A stretch of 25,567 nucleotides of DNA from QHXQ01 sp036389375 (GCA_036389375.1 DASVQA010000203.1:1-25567); one strand, 5' to 3'; counted from the stretch's first letter, positions 13,884 to 21,243 are shown. Translations and numbers: made by a program. Notes: generated by a model not told the origin, from the sequence alone.

Positions 13884-16460
13884 TCAGGCGACGCGCTCGC
13901 CGGTGGTCGAGAGCAGGCGCGGTTTGCATTCGAGCGAGCGGGCGAGCAGGCGTTCGATGGCGGCGGTGTCCTGCGGGGCGGAGAAGAGATACCCTTGCGC
14001 GTAGCCGCAGTTGAGCGCCTGCAGCTGCGCGCGTTGCGCGTGTGTCTCGACGCCTTCGGCGATCACGTCCTTGTGCATGTTGCGCGCGAGCAGGATGATC
14101 GTGCGGACGATCTCGGCGTTCTCTTCGGCCTCAAGCCGCATGAACGAGCGGTCGATCTTGAGCGTCTGGATCGGGAAGCGGCGCAGATAAGAGAGCGACG
14201 AGTAGCCCGTGCCGAAATCGTCTAAGGCAAGCTCGACGCCCATGTCGCGCAACTGGTAGAGCATCGGCACGATGGTCTTGGCGTTCTCCATCAAGACGCT
14301 CTCGGTGATCTCCAACTGTAGGCAGCGCGGGTCGAAGTTGGTCGCCGTTAGTGCCTGCTCGATCTGCGTGCATAGGTCAGCCTGCGTAAACTGTTTGCCG
14401 GAGAGATTGACGCTCAGCTTGAGTTGGCTGTGCGCGGGCGAGAGCGCCTGCCAGCGCCGCATCTGCGCGCACGCGGCGCGCAAAACCCAGCGACCGAGCG
14501 GGACGATGAGGCCCGTCTCTTCAGCTACGGGGATGAACTCGGCGGGCCCGACCAGTCCGCGCTCAGGATGCGGCCAGCGCAGGAGCGCCTCAAAGCCCGT
14601 GACCGTGCCGTCCGTCAGATCGACGATAGGTTGATAGTGCAGGCAGAACTCGTTGCGCTCGATGGCGCGGCGCAGATCGTTTTCCAGTTGCAAGAGCGCG
14701 ACCACGCGCGCGTGCATGATCATGTCGAAGACTTCGTAGCGTTCCTTGCCGTCGGCCTTGGCGCGATACATCGCCGTGTCGGCGTCGCGCAGGACGGCTT
14801 CGGCCGTCTCATAACCGTTATTGCTCAGCGCGATGCCGATGGACGCGCTGGTGAAGACCTCATGCCCGTCGAGGTTGAACGGGAGTTTCATGTCATGCAG
14901 CACGCGTTCGGCGACACGGATGGCGTCGTCAAAGTGCGCGATGTCGTTTAAGAGAATGGCGAACTCGTCGCCGCCGAGGCGTGCAACCGTGTCGCCCGCG
15001 CGCAGACAGCCTTCGAGTTGATGCGCAATCGCCACGAGCAATTGATCGCCCACGGTGTGGCCGAGGCTGTCGTTGATCATCTTGAAGCGGTCGAGATCGA
15101 GGAAGAGGACGGCGAAGCGATAGGCGCGCTGGCGCTTGCACTGCTCGACAGCGAGTTGCAGGTGATCGGTAAATAGAAGGCGGTTGGGCAGACCCGTCAG
15201 CGCGTCCGAGAGCGCGTGCTGACGCAGCCGCTCCTCGGCCTGTTTGCGCTCCGTGATGTCGCGCGCAATGCCTTGCACGCCGACCGGCTCGCCGTCCTGA
15301 AAGATGAGGCGCGTGCTGATCTCCAACGGCACGCGCCGGCCGTCCTTAGCGATGATCTCAACCTCGTAGACGGTGGACTCGCCCTCGCTCTGCTTACGCC
15401 CGATCATCTCGCGCGCCAACTGCCAGTACTCCGGCGCGACCACCTGCGTCATCGTCAGCGTACATGCTTCGGCGCGCGTGTAGCCTGTGACGCGCTCGCC
15501 CGTCTTGTTCATCGAGGTGAAGTTGCCCCTCAGGTCGTGCGTGTAGACGAGGTCGTTGGCGTTCTCGAACAGTTCGCGGTAGCGTTCTTCACTGGCGCGC
15601 AGGGCGGCTTCGGCACGTTTGCGCTCGGTGATGTCGCGCGCGATGCCCTGCACGCCGACGGGTGCGCCGTGCTCGTAGATGAGTTGCGTGCTGACTTCGA
15701 GGAGCACGCGCTCACCCGCGCGGTTGACGATCTCAAGCTCGTAGAAGGTGGTCGTCTCGTGGCCCGCGAGTTTGCGCTGCATCATCTGGCGAGTGTGCGC
15801 CAGGTGATCGGGCGCGACGATCTGCGCGAAATTCATCCGGCACAACTCCGCGCGCGAATAGCCCGTCACCTGCTCGCCCACCTGGTTGACCGAAGTGTAA
15901 TAGCCGGCCAGATCAATCGTGTAGATCACGTCGTTGGCGTACTCGAAGAGATTGCGGTAGCGTTCCTCGCTCTCGCGCAAGGCGGCCTCGGCCTGCTTCT
16001 GCGCGGTCACATCCTCGACGCTGCCCTCGTAGTAGAGCAGTTGCCCGCGCTCGTCGCGCACGCCGTAGACGTTCTCGCGCGTCCAGATGGTCGTGCCGTC
16101 CTTGCGCCGCACGAGCGCCTCGTAACCCTGCATCAGCCCGCGCTCGTCCAGCAGCGCGAGAAACCGGTCGCGCCCTTCGGGCCGCGCATTGTAGTCGTGC
16201 GCGATGTTTGTGCAGCAGGCGATCATCTCGGCCGGCGAATCGTAACCGAGCATACGCGCGAGCGCGGGGTTGACGTTGATGAAGCGGCCGGCCGGGAGCG
16301 ACTGGTAGATGCCTTGAATCGCGTTCTCGAACATCGAGCGATACTGGCGCTCGGCCTGCCGCAGTGTCTCAAGACTCTCACCGGGGCGGGGCTGTTCCGC
16401 CGACGGCGCGGCGTACGGCGGCGCGGCGGTATATTCGATGTCGGGTTGGCGCGTGGTCAT
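13884..16460 (-). CDS. Cytosolic PAS-PAS-PAS-GGDEF-EAL cyclic-di-GMP protein
   Basis: An 858-residue protein with no membrane helix. Three PAS domains lie at about 35-155, 165-285 and 290-405; the second and third are so similar (GVQGIARDITERK in both) that they look like a recent duplication. The GGDEF domain keeps GGDEF at 496-500 and an RxxD inhibitory site (RAGD, 487-490) exactly five residues upstream, so cyclase activity with product feedback is expected. The EAL domain keeps E624-A-L, N685, E717, DDFGTGYSSL (747-756), K768, AEGVET (801-806) and Q822, so phosphodiesterase activity is also possible. The net direction cannot be told. The PAS domains should sense a small ligand or redox state. 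The leader upstream is about 190 nt if the 16651-16679 promoter is real. Confidence 0.95.
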   Translation of the reverse strand: MTTRQPDIEYTAAPPYAAPSAEQPRPGESLETLRQAERQYRSMFENAIQGIYQSLPAGRFINVNPALARMLGYDSPAEMIACCTNIAHDYNARPEGRDRFLALLDERGLMQGYEALVRRKDGTTIWTRENVYGVRDERGQLLYYEGSVEDVTAQKQAEAALRESEERYRNLFEYANDVIYTIDLAGYYTSVNQVGEQVTGYSRAELCRMNFAQIVAPDHLAHTRQMMQRKLAGHETTTFYELEIVNRAGERVLLEVSTQLIYEHGAPVGVQGIARDITERKRAEAALRASEERYRELFENANDLVYTHDLRGNFTSMNKTGERVTGYTRAEACTLTMTQVVAPEYWQLAREMIGRKQSEGESTVYEVEIIAKDGRRVPLEISTRLIFQDGEPVGVQGIARDITERKQAEERLRQHALSDALTGLPNRLLFTDHLQLAVEQCKRQRAYRFAVLFLDLDRFKMINDSLGHTVGDQLLVAIAHQLEGCLRAGDTVARLGGDEFAILLNDIAHFDDAIRVAERVLHDMKLPFNLDGHEVFTSASIGIALSNNGYETAEAVLRDADTAMYRAKADGKERYEVFDMIMHARVVALLQLENDLRRAIERNEFCLHYQPIVDLTDGTVTGFEALLRWPHPERGLVGPAEFIPVAEETGLIVPLGRWVLRAACAQMRRWQALSPAHSQLKLSVNLSGKQFTQADLCTQIEQALTATNFDPRCLQLEITESVLMENAKTIVPMLYQLRDMGVELALDDFGTGYSSLSYLRRFPIQTLKIDRSFMRLEAEENAEIVRTIILLARNMHKDVIAEGVETHAQRAQLQALNCGYAQGYLFSAPQDTAAIERLLARSLECKPRLLSTTGERVA

Positions 16461-16687
16461 GGGAGCAGGGCGCGCAGGGCGCGTTAACGCGTCGGGCCGC
16501 CAAGGGGGGCCTAAACGATGAGCAGTAACAATCTATTCGGACGTTGAGAACCTGATGGATTTGAAGCTGAGACCTAAAGGGCCGGCCAGCCGGGACTAAC
16601 TGTTAAAGGGAGAGGGAGGACACGCCTCTGGCGGCCGAACAGCCACCAACAGATTACTTGATCAGCCGCGCCGTTGCAATAAAGAAA
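16461..16687. other. Intergenic leader upstream of the GGDEF-EAL gene
   Basis: There is no gene. It holds the perfect 12-bp palindrome CGCGTTAACGCG at 16480-16491, 20 nt before the leftward ATG, and short GC hairpins around 16579-16595. I looked for a GEMM c-di-GMP riboswitch on both strands and did not see its GGCAAACC...GACGCAAAGCC core. Confidence 0.5.
16651..16679 (-). promoter_or_regulatory. Possible promoter of the GGDEF-EAL gene
   Basis: On the minus strand, TTGCAA (16679-16674) and TAATCT (16656-16651) are separated by exactly 17 nt. The matches to consensus are only 4 of 6 and 3 of 6. It would give a leader of about 190 nt. Confidence 0.28.
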
Positions 16688-16760
16688 GGGACGAGGGTTG
16701 AGGGCTGCGGGCTGAACAGGACAGTCTCTTATTCAGCCCTTCGCCCTCAACCCTCGTCCT
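16688..16760. repeat. Heptad-repeat hairpin 4 (unit GGGTTGA)
   Basis: Arms 16688-16716 and 16732-16760 match at 25 of 29 positions, with a 15-nt loop. In 7-nt phase the left arm reads GACGAGG, GTTGAGG, GCTGCGG, GCTGAAC. The right arm reads CAGCCCT, TCGCCCT, CAACCCT, CGTCCTT, CAGCCCT. The right arm abuts the cyclophilin stop codon (16761-16763), so it would form the 3' end of that leftward transcript. There is no U-tract on the cyclophilin strand. Confidence 0.9.
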
Positions 16761-17249
16761 TCAGCCCTGTTCTATCGTGACCTGCTCCATCGTGACCTGT
16801 TCCTGCGGCCGGTCGTTGCGGTCGGTGGCGCTCGTGGCAATGGCGTCCACCACGTCCTGCCCTTCGATGACGCGCCCGAACTTGCTGTAGCTGGGCGGGA
16901 GCGGATAGTCGGCGTGCATGATGAAGAACTGCGAGCCGTTCGTGTTTGGCCCGGCGTTCGCCATCGCCACCGTGCCTTTGGCGTAAGGGCCGCGGTAGAG
17001 TTCAGACGCGCGGTTGATCTCGTCGGCAAAGCGCCCGCCGGCCGCCGCCTCGCCGCCGCGCCCCGTGCCCGTCGGGTCGCCGCCCTGAATCATGAAGCCT
17101 TTGATGACGCGGTGAAAGATAACGCCGTTGTAGTAGCCGCGCTCGGCCAGTTTGATGAAATTCTCGGTCGTCTTGGGCGCGTCCTCTTCCAACAACTCGA
17201 AGCGGATCGTGCCCTTGTTCGTCTTGATGTTTGCGATGCGATTTGCCAT
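16761..17249 (-). CDS. Cyclophilin-type peptidyl-prolyl cis-trans isomerase
   Basis: A 162-residue enzyme that speeds proline isomerisation during protein folding. FHRVIKGFMIQGGDPTGTGRGG (residues 45-66) contains the active-site Arg47, Phe52 and Gln55, and AMANAGPNTNGSQFFI (95-110) completes the substrate groove. There is no signal peptide, so it acts in the cytosol. A strong Shine-Dalgarno (AAGGAG, 17260-17255) lies 5 nt before the ATG. The C-terminus is a short tandem repeat (EQVTMEQVTIEQG), encoded by a 15-bp duplication next to heptad hairpin 4. Expression with the upstream HAD gene is possible, but hairpin 5 lies between them. Confidence 0.95.
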   Translation of the reverse strand: MANRIANIKTNKGTIRFELLEEDAPKTTENFIKLAERGYYNGVIFHRVIKGFMIQGGDPTGTGRGGEAAAGGRFADEINRASELYRGPYAKGTVAMANAGPNTNGSQFFIMHADYPLPPSYSKFGRVIEGQDVVDAIATSATDRNDRPQEQVTMEQVTIEQG

Positions 17250-17265
17250 GTCTGCTCCTTAGGTT

Positions 17266-17347
17266 GCAGAGGTCAGAGCTTAGCGGTCAGAGATCAGTAA
17301 AAGCATTTTCTGCTGCTGACCGCTAACCACTGACCTCTGACCTCTGC
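17266..17347. repeat. Heptad-repeat hairpin 5 (unit AGGTCAG)
   Basis: Left arm from 17270: AGGTCAG, AGCTTAG, CGGTCAG, AGATCAG. Right arm from 17312 in 7-nt phase: GCTGACC, GCTAACC, ACTGACC, TCTGACC, TCTGC. The arms pair through two 11-bp perfect stems (GCAGAGGTCAG and TTAGCGGTCAG types) with one extra heptad bulged in the right arm, the signature of repeat-unit gain or loss. The stop codon and last residues (SEVSG) of the HAD gene are encoded in the right arm. The unit is shared with hairpin 3. Confidence 0.88.
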
Positions 17348-18201
17348 TTTAAAATGAACTGCTCAATTGCCAGTGCGACGCCATCCTCGTCGTTGCTGGC
17401 GGTCAGTTGCACGCCGGCGATGTCGTGCAGCGACGCTTCGGCGTTGGCGACGATGACGGGCGTGCCGGCGTATTCGAGCATCTCCACGTCGTTGTGATTG
17501 TCGCCGATGGCCATTACGTCCGCGCGCGCCACGCCGTATTCTGCGGCGACCGCCGCCAGCCCCGTCCCCTTCGACACGTCCGGGTGGATCACGTCCACCA
17601 GTCCGAAGCGTTTCGCCGGGTAGAGCGTGACCATCAGCTTAACCACGCCGGCCAGTTCACGCCGCAGCACTTCGCTCAGGCGCAGCATCTCGGTATCTGT
17701 GCCGGAGAAAGCGATATGCACCGGCGCATGATCGAGATATTCGTCGAGCGATTCGACGCGCATGATGGCCTGCTCGGCCTCCGCCCCGTGAATCCGCCGC
17801 GCCCACTCGATGTACTCCAACACGGGCCGGTTCGCTTCGTTAATATGTTCGTAGACCAGAAGGCCCGGCCCCTCCGGGTCGTCGCTCACGAGCGCATCAA
17901 CGTTGTGTGCGCGCCCGACGCGCAGCACCGCGCGCGCAGCTTCGAGCGGCAGCGGGATCGCCGCCACCGTCTCAAGCGTGCGCGCGTGCTTGGTGAGCGC
18001 GCCGTTGTGCGCGATGAGCGGCACGTCCACGCCGAGTTCGAGCGCGAGCGGGCGCGCATCACGAAAGCGCCGGCCCGTGACGACCGCCACGCGCACGCCC
18101 GATGCGCGCGCGCGGGCGACCGCGCGCAGGTTGCGGGCCGAGAGTTGACCGCGCGAGTCGAGCAGCGTGCCGTCCAGATCGAGCGCGAGCAGGCGAATCA
18201 T
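17323..18201 (-). CDS. Cof-type HAD-superfamily phosphatase
   Basis: A 292-residue hydrolase. DLDGTLL (8-14) holds the nucleophile Asp8 and acid/base Asp10, Thr42 in VVTGRR is motif II, Lys211 is motif III, and GDNHNDVEML (233-242) is motif IV. The large alpha/beta cap between motifs II and III is typical of Cof/YidA proteins, which dephosphorylate sugar phosphates or cofactors. The substrate is not predictable. The open frame runs upstream to 18561, but that part crosses hairpin 6 and the threonine synthase start and is not protein-like; the ATG at 18201 gives the exact family N-terminus. No good Shine-Dalgarno is present. The C-terminal tail (KQRSEVSG) comes from hairpin 5. Confidence 0.92.
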   Translation of the reverse strand: MIRLLALDLDGTLLDSRGQLSARNLRAVARARASGVRVAVVTGRRFRDARPLALELGVDVPLIAHNGALTKHARTLETVAAIPLPLEAARAVLRVGRAHNVDALVSDDPEGPGLLVYEHINEANRPVLEYIEWARRIHGAEAEQAIMRVESLDEYLDHAPVHIAFSGTDTEMLRLSEVLRRELAGVVKLMVTLYPAKRFGLVDVIHPDVSKGTGLAAVAAEYGVARADVMAIGDNHNDVEMLEYAGTPVIVANAEASLHDIAGVQLTASNDEDGVALAIEQFILKQRSEVSG

Positions 18202-18210
18202 AAGCGCAGG

Positions 18211-18283
18211 GCCGAGTGACAAGCGACGGGTGACAAGATAAAACTTTTTCGCGCCACTTGTCACTCGCCCCTCGCCACCCGGC
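18211..18283. repeat. Heptad-repeat hairpin 6 (unit GAGTGAC)
   Basis: Left arm from 18215: GAGTGAC, AAGCGAC, GGGTGAC, AAGATAA. Right arm from 18256: ACTTGTC, ACTCGCC, CCTCGCC, ACCCGG. Arms 18211-18237 and 18257-18283 match at 21 of 27 positions, with a 19-nt loop. Five of the six differences are A/G transitions, four of which become G-U pairs in a minus-strand RNA, so the stem is best in the HAD leader transcript. It lies between divergent genes and cannot be a terminator for either. Confidence 0.83.
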
Positions 18284-18498
18284 GCTGCTGTTAAGGTGCA
18301 AGATGATCGCTCCACCTGACGGACGCGAGGTGGCGGGCGTATGATGCGCAAGCGGGGCAGCAACCGTGTGCGGGGACAAGGCGCAAAGCCGCGGGCGGGC
18401 GGCAGCAAGACGAGCACGCTGCGGGCGGCGGCGGGTTGTGCTCCGATAAAATCCGGCTTTTTTATCTGCTGGCCAAAGTTTGAAAGGATAAAGCGACG
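18284..18498 (+). other. Structured leader upstream of threonine synthase
   Basis: Several nested complementary segments are visible. CCACCT/AGGTGG (18312-18317 with 18328-18333) form one hairpin. CGGGGCAGCAACC (18353-18365) pairs imperfectly with GGTTGTGCTCCG (18434-18445). Inside it, GTGTGC (18366-18371) faces GCACGC (18414-18419), and GCCGC/GCGGC (18388-18392 with 18399-18403) close a hairpin. GATAAAA (18445-18451) pairs with TTTTATC (18460-18466) just before the Shine-Dalgarno. I do not recognise a known riboswitch class. High GC makes some pairing likely by chance. Confidence 0.35.
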
Positions 18499-18502
18499 AT
18501 GA
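18341..18502 (+). CDS. Possible 53-residue basic leader ORF coupled to threonine synthase
   Basis: Starts ATGATG at 18341, 8 nt after a full-strength GAGGTG Shine-Dalgarno (18327-18332), and ends in a TGA at 18500-18502 that overlaps the threonine synthase ATG (ATGA). The product is Arg/Lys/Gly-rich (MMRKRGSNRVRGQG...), with only two Thr, so it does not look like a classic threonine attenuator peptide. Codon third positions are GC-rich at first and then drop. It may be chance within a structured leader. Confidence 0.22.
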   Translation: MMRKRGSNRVRGQGAKPRAGGSKTSTLRAAAGCAPIKSGFFICWPKFERIKRR

Positions 18503-19665
18503 ACGTGACCCATCTGGAATGCGCGGCGTGTGGTCTTGAGCATGAGGCACAACGCTTGCACAACCTCTGTCGTGAATGCGGCAAGCCGCTGCTGGTGCGT
18601 TACGACCTGGCACAGGCTGCCCGAACTTTGACGAAAGAGACTCTGACCGGGAGGCGACCCGATTTATGGCGTTACCGCGAGGTGCTGCCCGTCGCGCACG
18701 ACGAAAATATCGTCTCGCTCGGCGAAGGCTGGACGCCGCTCTTGCCCGCGAAAGGCTTGGGCGCGCAACTCGGCCTCACGCAGCTTTACATCAAGGACGA
18801 GGGGCAGAACCCGACGCAGAGTTTCAAGGCGCGGGGCATGTCGGCGGCGGTCTCGATGGCGAAGGAGTTGGGCGTCAACAAACTGGCCGTCCCGTCGGCG
18901 GGTAACGCGGCGGGCGCGCTCGCGGCTTACGCGGCGCGCGCCGGGATGGAGGCGCACATCTTCATGCCCGACGACACGCCGCGCGCCAACGTCGTCGAAT
19001 GCGAACAGATGGGCGCGCACGTCACGCTGATGCCGGGTCTGATCACGGATTGCGGCGCAGAGGTCGGGCGGCGCAAAGAGGCGGAAGGCTGGTTCGACGT
19101 TTCGACTTTGAAAGAGCCTTATCGCGTCGAGGGCAAAAAGACTTTGGGCTACGAGTTGGCCGAACAGATGAACTGGACGCTGCCCGACGTGATCATCTAC
19201 CCGACGGGCGGCGGCACGGGTCTGATCGGCATGTGGAAGGCGTTTGCCGAGATGGAAGAGTTGGGCTTAATTGATGGGCACAGGCCGCGCATGGTCACGG
19301 TGCAGTCTGCGGGCTGCGCGCCGATTGTCCGCGCCTTTGCCGGGGGGCAACGCTTCGCAGAAGAGTTCCCGAACGCTGCGACGACCGCATCGGGTCTGCG
19401 CGTACCTAAAGCCATCGGCGACTTTCTCATTCTCGCGGCGCTACGCGACTCCGGCGGCACGGCCGTCGCCGTCACGGATGCGGAACTCATTGCCGCGACG
19501 CGCGAGATCGGCGCAGCCGAAGGAATCTTTTGCGCGCCCGAAGGCGCAGCCTGTTGGCCTGCGCTCAAGCAACTGTTGGCCGCAGGCGTGGTGGGCAAAG
19601 ACGAGCGCATCGTGCTCTTTAATACGGGCGCGGGCGTGAAGTATCTGGAAGCTTACGGGGCGTGA
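18499..19665 (+). CDS. thrC: Threonine synthase with N-terminal zinc ribbon
   Basis: A 388-residue PLP enzyme converting O-phosphohomoserine to threonine. Cys8-Cys11 and Cys24-Cys27 (CAAC...CREC) form the zinc ribbon seen in many bacterial and archaeal ThrC. NPTQSFKARGMS places the PLP lysine at residue 110; VPSAGNAAGALAAYAARAG and YPTGGGTGLIGMWKAF are the phosphate-binding and glycine-rich loops. A Shine-Dalgarno-like AAAGGA (18483-18488) lies 10 nt before the ATG. The next gene's ATG begins 55 nt after the stop with no terminator seen, so read-through is possible. Other threonine-pathway genes are absent from the window. Confidence 0.94.
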   Translation: MNVTHLECAACGLEHEAQRLHNLCRECGKPLLVRYDLAQAARTLTKETLTGRRPDLWRYREVLPVAHDENIVSLGEGWTPLLPAKGLGAQLGLTQLYIKDEGQNPTQSFKARGMSAAVSMAKELGVNKLAVPSAGNAAGALAAYAARAGMEAHIFMPDDTPRANVVECEQMGAHVTLMPGLITDCGAEVGRRKEAEGWFDVSTLKEPYRVEGKKTLGYELAEQMNWTLPDVIIYPTGGGTGLIGMWKAFAEMEELGLIDGHRPRMVTVQSAGCAPIVRAFAGGQRFAEEFPNAATTASGLRVPKAIGDFLILAALRDSGGTAVAVTDAELIAATREIGAAEGIFCAPEGAACWPALKQLLAAGVVGKDERIVLFNTGAGVKYLEAYGA

Positions 19666-19720
19666 GGCGGCGGTCGCGGCAGGCCCCCTTAAGCGTCTCA
19701 AGTTGAGTGGTGCAAGACTT

Positions 19721-20899
19721 ATGAGTCGTAGAGCGTGGGCCTCAATTCTGTTTGTGTTGCTGCTCGGCGCGCCGTGTGGCGCAAGGGCGGGCGTACAGGC
19801 GAGCAGCTATCAGCGACAAGTAGGCGACGGCCTACCTGATGCCGTTGTCACCGTCCTGCTCGTGGCGGACGGACAGGCGCAGCCGGTCGGTTCGGGTCTC
19901 GTCGTGCGCGGCGACGGCCTGATCTTAACGGCCTATCATCTGGTCAAAGGCGCGGGCGCGATCCAGATCAGGTTGCGCAACGGCGAGACGTTCGACCGCG
20001 CCGAGTTGGTCGGGTCGGACGAGCGGCGCAACGTCGCCCTCCTGCGCGTTGCTGCCGCCGGGCTGACCACGCTGCCGGGTGTAAGTCTCGAAGAGTCGCA
20101 GGTCGGCGCGCCGGTGGCGGTCGTCTCGACGCAGACGAGCGGGGCGGAGAACATACCGGCCGGCGTCTTAACTTCAGTGAGCCTCGCCGACGAGATAAAG
20201 GGCGCTGGGCGTGGCTATCGCGTGCTGAAGTTTAATGCGCCCATAGCGCCCGATGCGGCGGGCGGCGTACTCGTTGACGAGAAGGGGCGCGCGCTGGGGC
20301 TGCTCGCGGCGCTGCCGCAGGCCGAGACGCAGAGCTACGCCGTGCCGTTGAGCAGTCTCATCGGTTTGAGCCGCAGCATCAGCGTGCCGCTTGCGTCTGC
20401 CTCGCCGCGCGCGACCAACACAAACGCGCCTTACCCGATCCCGCAAAGTCAGGTCTCAGTGCCGCAGCGGCCCGTGTCGCCGCTCGAAGCGCGCGGGCCC
20501 GGCTCGGTCGTCGTCAAACCTACGCGTGCGGTGGACGTGCTGCTGGCGTCGAAGACGATCTACGTGACGAGCCGCACGAACTTCTTCAAGCCCGAACAAC
20601 TCATCAACGAACTCAAGAAGCAGCCGGAGCTTGACGCGTGGGGGCTGACCTTCGTGGACGACATGCAGGTGGCCGATCTAGTCCTGACGCTCGATCACGT
20701 CCTCTTCACCTACAAGTTCACCTTCACGCTCGCACACCAGCGCACGGGCGTGGTGGTGGCGACGGGCAGCGTCATCATCTGGGACGGCAACCTGGGTGCG
20801 CCGCACATGGCCGAGCGCGTGTTGGCGAAGCTCATGCAGGTGCGGGCGCAACCGGCGACGAAGCCGGAGCCGACAGACGATAGGAAGGCAAAGCAATGA
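19721..20899 (+). CDS. Exported HtrA-fold protein with lost catalytic residues, plus unknown C-terminal domain
   Basis: A 392-residue protein starting with a signal peptide (MSRRAWASILFVLLLGAPCGARAG); an in-frame TTG at 19703 would add 6 residues. Residues about 35-215 follow the trypsin-like HtrA/DegP plan: GSGLVVRGDGLILTAYHLV keeps the catalytic His73. But the Asp position is Asn104 (ERRNVALLRV, where HtrA has DLALL), and the serine motif GNSGGPLV is replaced by PDAAGGVLV, with Ala180 at the nucleophile. It should therefore be a binding or scaffold protein, not a protease. No PDZ follows; residues about 262-375 (VDVLLASKTIYVTSRTNFF...) are a domain I do not recognise. Its TGA overlaps the next ATG (20896-20899). 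Confidence 0.85.
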   Translation: MSRRAWASILFVLLLGAPCGARAGVQASSYQRQVGDGLPDAVVTVLLVADGQAQPVGSGLVVRGDGLILTAYHLVKGAGAIQIRLRNGETFDRAELVGSDERRNVALLRVAAAGLTTLPGVSLEESQVGAPVAVVSTQTSGAENIPAGVLTSVSLADEIKGAGRGYRVLKFNAPIAPDAAGGVLVDEKGRALGLLAALPQAETQSYAVPLSSLIGLSRSISVPLASASPRATNTNAPYPIPQSQVSVPQRPVSPLEARGPGSVVVKPTRAVDVLLASKTIYVTSRTNFFKPEQLINELKKQPELDAWGLTFVDDMQVADLVLTLDHVLFTYKFTFTLAHQRTGVVVATGSVIIWDGNLGAPHMAERVLAKLMQVRAQPATKPEPTDDRKAKQ

Positions 20900-21243
20900 G
20901 CGCGAGATTCATGCAGACACGGGCAGGCGCGCGCCTGCTGTTGTGGGTCGCGGCGTTGAACGTGGCGGGTCTCGCCTGCCTGTCGGCGACGACGGGCGCG
21001 CGCGATCCCTTAGCTTGGCAGCAGAGCGCGGACGGGCCCGGCGACTTGCGTTCGACGCTCGGCTCGCTGGGGTTCACGTTGATGCTGCCGGGCAGTTTCT
21101 TTGCGGCGGCCATCTTTCTATGCGTGCGCGTGCTGGTGCGCTCGGAAGCGGCGGCGCGCGGCGCTTGGTACGGCGCGGCCTTGCTGATCAACTTAATACT
21201 GGCGTGGCGGTTCGGCGCGGCTGACGGCGCGGCGCGGAGTTGA
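20896..21243 (+). CDS. Small membrane protein of unknown function
   Basis: A 115-residue protein with three likely membrane segments: about 13-31 (RLLLWVAALNVAGLACLSA), 56-80 (LGFTLMLPGSFFAAAIFLCVRVL) and 90-106 (WYGAALLINLILAWRFG). The start overlaps the stop of the HtrA-like gene by 4 nt (ATGA), and the next gene follows without a gap, so it is part of a translationally coupled set. No motif or family is recognised. Confidence 0.78.
   Translation: MSARFMQTRAGARLLLWVAALNVAGLACLSATTGARDPLAWQQSADGPGDLRSTLGSLGFTLMLPGSFFAAAIFLCVRVLVRSEAAARGAWYGAALLINLILAWRFGAADGAARS

Noticed and set aside
15216..16487. Long open frame on the plus strand (423 codons) opposite the GGDEF-EAL gene
   Set aside because: It mirrors the high-GC coding strand of a clear PAS-GGDEF-EAL gene, and its translation has no domain-like pattern. 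The same applies to 2315-3085, 7557-8306, 7567-8433 and 17407-18219.
16480..16491. 12-bp palindrome CGCGTTAACGCG as an operator
   Set aside because: Several perfect 12-bp palindromes are expected by chance in 25 kb, and nothing else supports a regulator site.
12976..16538. Near-identical 15-mers AGTAACRATCTATTC before thiD (about 12976) and near 16524
   Set aside because: One-mismatch 15-mers recur by chance at this window size, and the contexts differ.
18353..18400. GEMM (c-di-GMP-I) riboswitch upstream of thrC
   Set aside because: The GCAACC and GCGCAAAGCC segments are reminiscent, but spacing, the GAAA-loop stem and the downstream segment do not match.
18202..18561. N-terminal extension of the HAD phosphatase reading frame
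   Set aside because: It reads through hairpin 6 and into the threonine synthase start. The family N-terminus begins exactly at the ATG at 18201.
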